From: Phormidesmis priestleyi
GTDB taxonomy: Bacteria > Cyanobacteriota > Cyanobacteriia > Phormidesmidales > Phormidesmidaceae
Direction: 5' to 3'
Assembly (NCBI GenBank): GCA_003242115.1
Contig: QBMP01000055.1
Span: 1 to 10,563 of the forward strand
DNA: 10,563 bases
Shown here: positions 6,728 through 10,563 of the stretch, piece by piece
Layout of the letters: each line of letters begins with the position of its first letter
Position numbering within the stretch: the first letter of the stretch is position 1
Position numbers and translations under genes: made by a program
The notes under the pieces: model-generated
Told to the model about the DNA's origin: nothing
The model's database searches: none
The model's input: the letters and a program-made list of their open reading frames with translations, nothing else

Positions 6728-8209
6728 ATGAGCGTCGCTATTTACAACACGCTTTCTCGCCAAAAAGAAGCCTTTCAACCCCTAGTGCCTAATCAGGTGA
6801 AAATGTATTGCTGCGGCGTTACGGTATACGATTACTGCCATTTGGGCCATGCCCGCTCGTATATTGTTTGGGATACCGTGCGCCGGTACCTAACTTGGCG
6901 CGGCTACGATGTGCGCTACGTGCAAAACTTTACCGACATTGACGACAAAATTCTCAACCGGGCCCGTCAAGAGAATTCTTCTATGAAAGCCGTGGCGGAA
7001 AAGTACACAGGTGCCTACTTTGAGGATATGGCACGGCTCAACATTTTAGAGGCGAATGAGTATACCTATGCAACGCACACGATTGACGGCATTAAGCGCC
7101 TGATTCATGAGCTGGAGCAGAAGGGTTACGCTTATCCGGCTGAGGGTGATGTGTATTATTCGGTGCGTAAGTTCGATGGCTATGGCAAGCTCTCAGGTCG
7201 CAAGCTAGACGATATGCGAGCCGGTGAAAGTGGCCGCACTGATGCTATCCAAACGCAAATCAAGCGCGATCCGTTTGATTTTGCACTGTGGAAGTCAGCA
7301 AAGCCCGATGAACCGGCTTGGGACTCGCCTTGGGGAATGGGCCGTCCGGGCTGGCACATTGAGTGTTCGGCAATGGTGCGCGATCGCCTCGGTGAAACCA
7401 TCGACATCCACGTCGGCGGCGCAGACCTTCAGTTTCCTCATCACGAAAACGAAATTGCTCAGTCAGAAGCCGCTACTGGTCAGCCTTTAGCGACCTACTG
7501 GATGCACAACGGCATGGTGAATGTAGACGGCACCAAAATGTCCAAATCACTGGGCAACTTTACCACCATTCGCGGCCTGCTTGATGCCCCAGATGCACCG
7601 AATCCGATGGCTATTCGGATGTTTGTGATGCAGGCGCAGTACCGAATGCCGCTCGATTTTACGGAAGAGGCGATCATTGCCGCGACTAAAGGCTGGGCGA
7701 CGCTAAATGAAGGGCTTAACTTTGGCGTGCAGTATGGCGATCAGCTGGGTTGGCAGCGATCGCACCCAGATAACTTGCCAAATAACCAGTCAACCCCGTC
7801 TATCCCCTTAGACAAAACCGCGCTTAGCCAATTCCAAGCCTCAATGGACGACGACTTCAATACCCCGAGAGCCGTTGCCGTTCTGTTTGGACTGGCCAAA
7901 GAGCTACAGCGACAGCGCAATTTAATCGTGCATACAGGCCAACGTGACACCAATTCAGCTGCGCTTGAACGGCAGTGGCAAACATTGGTGCAGCTTGCTC
8001 AAGTTCTGGGTTTAGAAGCTCAAGCTATTTCCTCAGTGGCCTCAGCCGATCAGATAGGTGACCCCGATGTCGAAACTTTGATCGCGCAGCGAACAGCCGC
8101 CAAACAGGCCAAAAATTACGCAGAATCTGATCGCATCCGAGCCAATCTTAGCGCCAAAGGCATTACCCTAATTGATAAACCGGGCGGGGTGACGATTTGG
8201 CATCGCTAG
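6728..8209 (+). CDS. cysS: Cysteinyl-tRNA synthetase
   Basis: Class I aminoacyl-tRNA synthetase that charges tRNA-Cys in the cytoplasm. The HIGH-type motif is HLGH (38-41) and the KMSKS loop is exact (K270-S274). All four ligands of the active-site zinc that selects cysteine are present: C29 (MYCCGVTVYD), C213 (GWHIECSAM), H238 and E242 (FPHHENE). A helical anticodon-binding C-terminal region follows, ending GGVTIWHR. The 493-residue length is close to the 461 of E. coli. The frame stays open upstream to a TTG at 6638, but those 30 residues resemble no CysRS N-terminus, whereas MSVAIYNTLSRQKEAF from the ATG at 6728 fits the family. No Shine-Dalgarno is visible. ridA follows after 44 nt on the same strand and may be co-transcribed. 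Confidence 0.97.
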   Translation: MSVAIYNTLSRQKEAFQPLVPNQVKMYCCGVTVYDYCHLGHARSYIVWDTVRRYLTWRGYDVRYVQNFTDIDDKILNRARQENSSMKAVAEKYTGAYFEDMARLNILEANEYTYATHTIDGIKRLIHELEQKGYAYPAEGDVYYSVRKFDGYGKLSGRKLDDMRAGESGRTDAIQTQIKRDPFDFALWKSAKPDEPAWDSPWGMGRPGWHIECSAMVRDRLGETIDIHVGGADLQFPHHENEIAQSEAATGQPLATYWMHNGMVNVDGTKMSKSLGNFTTIRGLLDAPDAPNPMAIRMFVMQAQYRMPLDFTEEAIIAATKGWATLNEGLNFGVQYGDQLGWQRSHPDNLPNNQSTPSIPLDKTALSQFQASMDDDFNTPRAVAVLFGLAKELQRQRNLIVHTGQRDTNSAALERQWQTLVQLAQVLGLEAQAISSVASADQIGDPDVETLIAQRTAAKQAKNYAESDRIRANLSAKGITLIDKPGGVTIWHR

Positions 8210-8242
8210 CTTATCTATGAGCAAGGAACTGAGCACATAACT

Positions 8243-8247
8243 AGGAG
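8243..8247 (+). promoter_or_regulatory. Ribosome binding site of ridA
   Basis: AGGAG lies 6 nt before the ATG at 8254. It is one of only two clear Shine-Dalgarno sequences in the window and fixes the ridA start. Confidence 0.75.
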
Positions 8248-8253
8248 CAGACA

Positions 8254-8643
8254 ATGCTGGAATTTATCAACTTGCCCGATGGTCAGCTACCGCCCGTTGC
8301 GCCCTACTCTCATGCCGTGCGGGCGGGCGATTTTTTGTTTGTCACTGGCCAGCTAGCGGAAGATCCAGACAGCGGTGAAGTTATCAAAGGCTCAATCGAA
8401 GCGCAAACTGAGCGGGTCATGGCAAATCTTCAGCTTGTGCTCGACCACGCGGGCAGCAGCTTTCAAAACGTCGTGATGTCACGCATTTTTGTGACTGACT
8501 TTCGCTACTACGATACCGTCAATCGCATCTATGCCAGCTACTTTACAGCCGGTCGCTATCCTGGGCGCACGACTGTGGGCGTCACCGCTCTAGCAGGCTT
8601 CGGCGATGTCGAAATTGATTTAATCGTATATTGCGGCAGTTAG
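8254..8643 (+). CDS. ridA: RidA/YjgF-family enamine/imine deaminase
   Basis: RidA proteins are small trimeric enzymes that hydrolyse reactive enamines and imines, such as 2-aminoacrylate released by PLP enzymes that act on serine or cysteine. The 129-residue length is typical. Family features are PYSHAV (17-22), the FVTGQLAEDP strand (29-38), IEAQTERVMANL (48-59) and the key active-site residues R105 (PGRTTVGV) and E120 (DVEID), at the same numbers as in well-studied RidA proteins, with Y18 near the entrance. Two differences stand out: the usual Cys or similar residue two after the Arg is T107, and the loop often written LPKGA reads LAGFGD (113-118). Deaminase activity is therefore likely, but the subgroup (RidA versus a Rid paralogue) is uncertain. 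It has a strong AGGAG site, follows cysS and is convergent with rsgA. Confidence 0.9.
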   Translation: MLEFINLPDGQLPPVAPYSHAVRAGDFLFVTGQLAEDPDSGEVIKGSIEAQTERVMANLQLVLDHAGSSFQNVVMSRIFVTDFRYYDTVNRIYASYFTAGRYPGRTTVGVTALAGFGDVEIDLIVYCGS

Positions 8644-8649
8644 CTGGTA

Positions 8650-8670
8650 GTTAATTGGCAGTTAATTGGC
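8650..8670. repeat. 11-bp tandem repeat between ridA and rsgA
   Basis: GTTAATTGGC occurs at 8650-8659 and again at 8661-8670, separated by one base, inside the 47-nt gap between the convergent stops. It does not form a hairpin with itself, and no terminator was recognised in this gap. Confidence 0.6.
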
Positions 8671-8690
8671 CGAATCTAATCGAATCATCA

Positions 8691-9803
8691 TTACAAGCCC
8701 AGATCTTCGAGGTCTTCGAGGTCTTCGAGATCTCCGGCGACTGATAAATCCACACACAGTTCTTGAAAGGCTTGGTTTCGGGTTTTGCGAGAGGTGCGTC
8801 GGTACTTTTTGGCTTCCAGTCTCGGCTCGTGCGATCGCTTGCCATCTTCGGTCATTTTTACTTTTTCAGCGGCTTCGGCATCTGGCTGGTGCGATCGCAC
8901 TTTCTCCTGCTGAACCACCTCCATCAGCATCGTCAAATAGTGCTGATATCGCTCCCAGTCGCCGCGCACCACGCATCCCGGCTCATCTCGATGCAGGCAA
9001 TTGCTAAACTGACAGGTGCCGCTCTCTCGCCGCTGCCGAATTTCAGGAAAATAATTGCTCAAAGCTTCCGGCGTACTCACGATATCCGGGTGATTGAACC
9101 CCGGCGTATCCGCCAAAAATCCCCCCGTTGGCAGCTCAAACAGCTCTACATGGCGAGTCGTGTGTCGCCCTCTGCCTAACTTGCCTGACACCGTATTAAC
9201 GCGCAGATCTTGATCAGGGATCAGCCGATTCGTCAGGCTGGATTTACCCACACCAGAAGGGCCCGCAACGACTGTGATCTTGTCCTGTAGCGCCGATGTC
9301 AACGAGCTGTGAACCTCAGCTTCCGCTCGAATGCTCACCATCAAAGGGTGATATCCCCAGCTTTCTAACCGCTTTTGCCAGCGCTGAACGACGGTATCAG
9401 CCACCAAATCTCGTTTGTTCAGACAAAGCGTAATGGCTAAGCCCGTTGATTCGGCTTTGACCAAAAAACGGCTGAGCTGATGAGGGTCTAGCGTCGGCTC
9501 GGCTATAGCAAATACCAGCAAAATTTGATCGGCGTTGGCAATCGGCGGGCGATCCAAAAAATTTTGACGCGGGTAAACGTTGGCTATAGCGCCGCGCTCA
9601 CCTTGCCAATCGGGCTGCTCGACGGTGACGCGATCGCCCACCATCACCTGCTGACCCATTTTCTTGAGCAGCGCCCGACGAATGCATAGCAGCATCACTG
9701 GTGAATCATCTAGCCTTACGGAATAGTAATTGGCCTGAATCGCAACCACCGTTCCAACCCAACTGTCACCAGCAGATAGCCCTTTATCTGCGCTGAAGCT
9801 CAC
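8691..9803 (-). CDS. rsgA: Small ribosomal subunit biogenesis GTPase RsgA
   Basis: RsgA is a circularly permuted GTPase that checks late maturation of the 30S decoding centre and releases other assembly factors. The permuted motif order is visible: N-terminal OB fold (about 14-80), G4 NKRD (129-132), G1 GPSGVGKSS (181-189), G2 region GRGRHTTRH (210-218), G3 DTPG (232-235), then the zinc knuckle with C264, C269, H271 and C277. At 370 residues it is longer than the 298 of B. subtilis YloQ because of a charged tail from about 300: a basic part (KKYRRTSRKTR, 332-342) likely to touch rRNA, then a terminal (LED)3 repeat. The start is GTG at 9803, overlapping the TGA of the tusA-like gene as GTGA, which suggests translational coupling; no independent Shine-Dalgarno is seen. 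Confidence 0.96.
   Translation of the reverse strand: MSFSADKGLSAGDSWVGTVVAIQANYYSVRLDDSPVMLLCIRRALLKKMGQQVMVGDRVTVEQPDWQGERGAIANVYPRQNFLDRPPIANADQILLVFAIAEPTLDPHQLSRFLVKAESTGLAITLCLNKRDLVADTVVQRWQKRLESWGYHPLMVSIRAEAEVHSSLTSALQDKITVVAGPSGVGKSSLTNRLIPDQDLRVNTVSGKLGRGRHTTRHVELFELPTGGFLADTPGFNHPDIVSTPEALSNYFPEIRQRRESGTCQFSNCLHRDEPGCVVRGDWERYQHYLTMLMEVVQQEKVRSHQPDAEAAEKVKMTEDGKRSHEPRLEAKKYRRTSRKTRNQAFQELCVDLSVAGDLEDLEDLEDLGL
8703..8729 (-). repeat. 9-bp tandem repeat (x3) encoding the RsgA LED tail
   Basis: Three head-to-tail copies of a 9-mer (ATCTTCGAG, GTCTTCGAG, GTCTTCGAG on the plus strand) code for residues 359-367 of RsgA as LED-LED-LED. AGATCT flanks the array on both sides (8701-8706 and 8728-8733). 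It sits just before the rsgA stop codon, so unit gain or loss would change only tail length. Confidence 0.75.
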
Positions 9804-10114
9804 AGATTTACCGAATCTACCGGATTTACTGAATCTATCGGACTTACCGAATCTACCGAACTATCCAAATTCACCGGGCGGCGCACCTGTAGGGCAAAAT
9901 ACTCACTGCGATCTTCAACCCGCTCCACGCTATAGCCGTCCATCTGTAAGCTGTCAGGCACCTGCTCAATCGGCTCACCCGGATCTAGCCATACCTCTAG
10001 CAGCGACCCCGGCGGCATCTTCTCTAGCATCAGCTTTGTGCGCACAAAGTTAAGCGGACAAGGCGTTCCTCGTAGATCCAATTGCTTATCGGCAATTAAA
10101 GCAGCCCTATCCAT
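9800..10114 (-). CDS. TusA/SirA-family sulfur-carrier-like protein with repeat tail
   Basis: TusA-family proteins are about 80 residues with a beta-alpha-beta fold and a conserved Cys that carries persulfide sulfur, for example for tRNA thiolation or cofactor synthesis. Residues 11-79 match the fold: [17 protein letters not shown] with the candidate Cys at C19, then [21 protein letters not shown] and a final strand ending FALQVRRP. The classic motif is CPxP; here it is C-P-L-N (19-22), so the second proline is missing and sulfur transfer is inferred, not shown. Residues 81-104 are a low-complexity tail of about four units of the type DSVNPV. The ATG at 10114 has a strong AGGAGG and overlaps the dnaJ end by 8 nt. 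Its own stop overlaps the rsgA start by 4 nt. Confidence 0.85.
   Translation of the reverse strand: MDRAALIADKQLDLRGTPCPLNFVRTKLMLEKMPPGSLLEVWLDPGEPIEQVPDSLQMDGYSVERVEDRSEYFALQVRRPVNLDSSVDSVSPIDSVNPVDSVNL
9805..9876 (-). repeat. 18-bp tandem repeat (x4) encoding the TusA-like C-terminal tail
   Basis: Four consecutive 18-bp units (9805-9822, 9823-9840, 9841-9858, 9859-9876) share the plus-strand pattern GAtTTACcGAATCTAcCG; units 1-3 are nearly identical and unit 4 is diverged. They encode hexapeptides of the form [12 protein letters not shown] and DSSVDS at residues 80-104. The array ends 2 nt inside the rsgA start codon, so it also forms the leader directly before rsgA translation. Confidence 0.8.
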
Positions 10115-10563
10115 TGAATAGCCCTCCTAAAAAGCCGTCCTTTTTACCTTTTCCAGAGGCTCTCCCAATCACATCGCCTCGAACCTCAGCTAGCTTCACC
10201 AGCAGATCTCTTTCTTCTGCCTTTAACCGGCTCGGAATATCCACTCTCACCGTAATCAAATGCTTTCCACGACTAACCGGATTGCCCAATCGAGGCACAC
10301 CACGCCCTTCCAACGACAGCACCGTGTTCGGCTGTGTGCCAGCAGGTACCTGAATGGCAACTTCACCATCGACTGTCTCAATATCCAACTCACAGCCTAA
10401 AATCGCCTGTAGGTAACTCACCTTCAGATCAGAGAGAATATTGATGCCATCTCGCTTAAACATCGAGTCGTCATTGACGGCTAAATAAACGTACAAATCG
10501 CCAGCAGGGCCACTGCGTTTACCCGCATCGCCTTCTCCTGAAACCCGTAGGCGAGTCCCATTT
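10107..10563 (-). CDS. dnaJ: Chaperone protein DnaJ, C-terminal part (5' end outside window)
   Basis: DnaJ (Hsp40) delivers unfolded clients to DnaK and stimulates its ATPase. Only the last 151 residues are here, and the frame is open to the window edge. They form the end of the substrate-binding region: [26 protein letters not shown], then [54 protein letters not shown] and [15 protein letters not shown], all characteristic of the DnaJ C-terminal beta domains and dimerisation helix, with a Gly/Lys-rich end ([13 protein letters not shown]). The J domain with HPD and the zinc finger, if present, lie outside the window, so class I versus II cannot be checked. The stop overlaps the tusA-like start by 8 nt (ATGGATAG). 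Chaperone neighbours such as dnaK or grpE would be expected upstream but are not visible. Confidence 0.95.
   Translation of the reverse strand, partial: NGTRLRVSGEGDAGKRSGPAGDLYVYLAVNDDSMFKRDGINILSDLKVSYLQAILGCELDIETVDGEVAIQVPAGTQPNTVLSLEGRGVPRLGNPVSRGKHLITVRVDIPSRLKAEERDLLVKLAEVRGDVIGRASGKGKKDGFLGGLFNG
10123..10128 (-). promoter_or_regulatory. Ribosome binding site of the tusA-like gene, inside dnaJ
   Basis: AGGAGG on the minus strand lies 8 nt before the ATG at 10114 and within the last codons of dnaJ (GLFNG). This supports the chosen start and reinitiation or direct loading after dnaJ translation. Confidence 0.75.

Noticed and set aside
8666..9179. Two plus-strand frames of 113 and 138 codons opposite rsgA
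   Set aside because: Both are antisense to the conserved RsgA zinc knuckle and G motifs and lack any domain signal.
8703..9876. Repeat arrays as a CRISPR or mobile-element trace
   Set aside because: Units are contiguous without spacers, in frame with coding sequence and lack terminal inverted repeats or a transposase.
1..10563. A previously undescribed multi-gene system
   Set aside because: Every large gene belongs to a known housekeeping family and no cluster of unknown genes, defence signature or biosynthetic set is present.

Overview
The window looks like an ordinary chromosomal segment of a cyanobacterium. The palindrome GCGATCGC (HIP1) occurs 11 times in 10.6 kb, against about 0.16 expected for an 8-mer at equal base frequencies. 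The gene set (Mfd, a short SSB divergent from mreBCD, a CobW-family GTPase, CysRS, RidA, RsgA, a TusA-like protein and DnaJ) also fits. By eye the GC content is near 50%. Recognisable Shine-Dalgarno sequences precede only ridA and the tusA-like gene, which is not unusual in cyanobacteria. The mreBCD set suggests a rod-shaped or otherwise non-spherical cell. Genus cannot be fixed from this sequence.

Layout. 1-910 (+): 3' end of mfd (transcription-coupled repair). 917-1276 (-): ssb, convergent with mfd with only 6 nt between stops. 1277-1697: the only gene-free stretch over 300 nt, a divergent ssb/mreB upstream region. 1698-4348 (+): mreB, mreC, mreD, the elongasome cell-shape genes. 4377-6527 (-): a HAD-family hydrolase and, upstream of it, a CobW/COG0523 GTPase with a histidine-rich metal-binding loop. 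6528-6727: divergent upstream region. 6728-8643 (+): cysS and ridA. 8691-10563 (-): dnaJ (3' part), a TusA-like gene and rsgA, joined by overlapping stops and starts and so probably translationally coupled. This run is convergent with ridA.

How the genes relate. mreBCD form one functional unit. dnaJ/tusA-like/rsgA form a tight operon that physically links protein folding, a sulfur-carrier-type protein and 30S ribosome maturation. The other neighbours are housekeeping genes with no obvious shared pathway.

No defence system, mobile element, CRISPR array, tRNA, rRNA or unknown multi-gene system was found. The most distinctive feature is a set of short tandem duplications (9-18 bp units) at gene ends and between genes. 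Two of them have become repetitive C-terminal tails on RsgA and the TusA-like protein. One spans both stop codons of the convergent mfd/ssb pair. The other points worth checking are the His-rich CobW loop, the dyads upstream of mreB and between cobW and cysS, and departures from textbook motifs in the RidA and TusA-like proteins.
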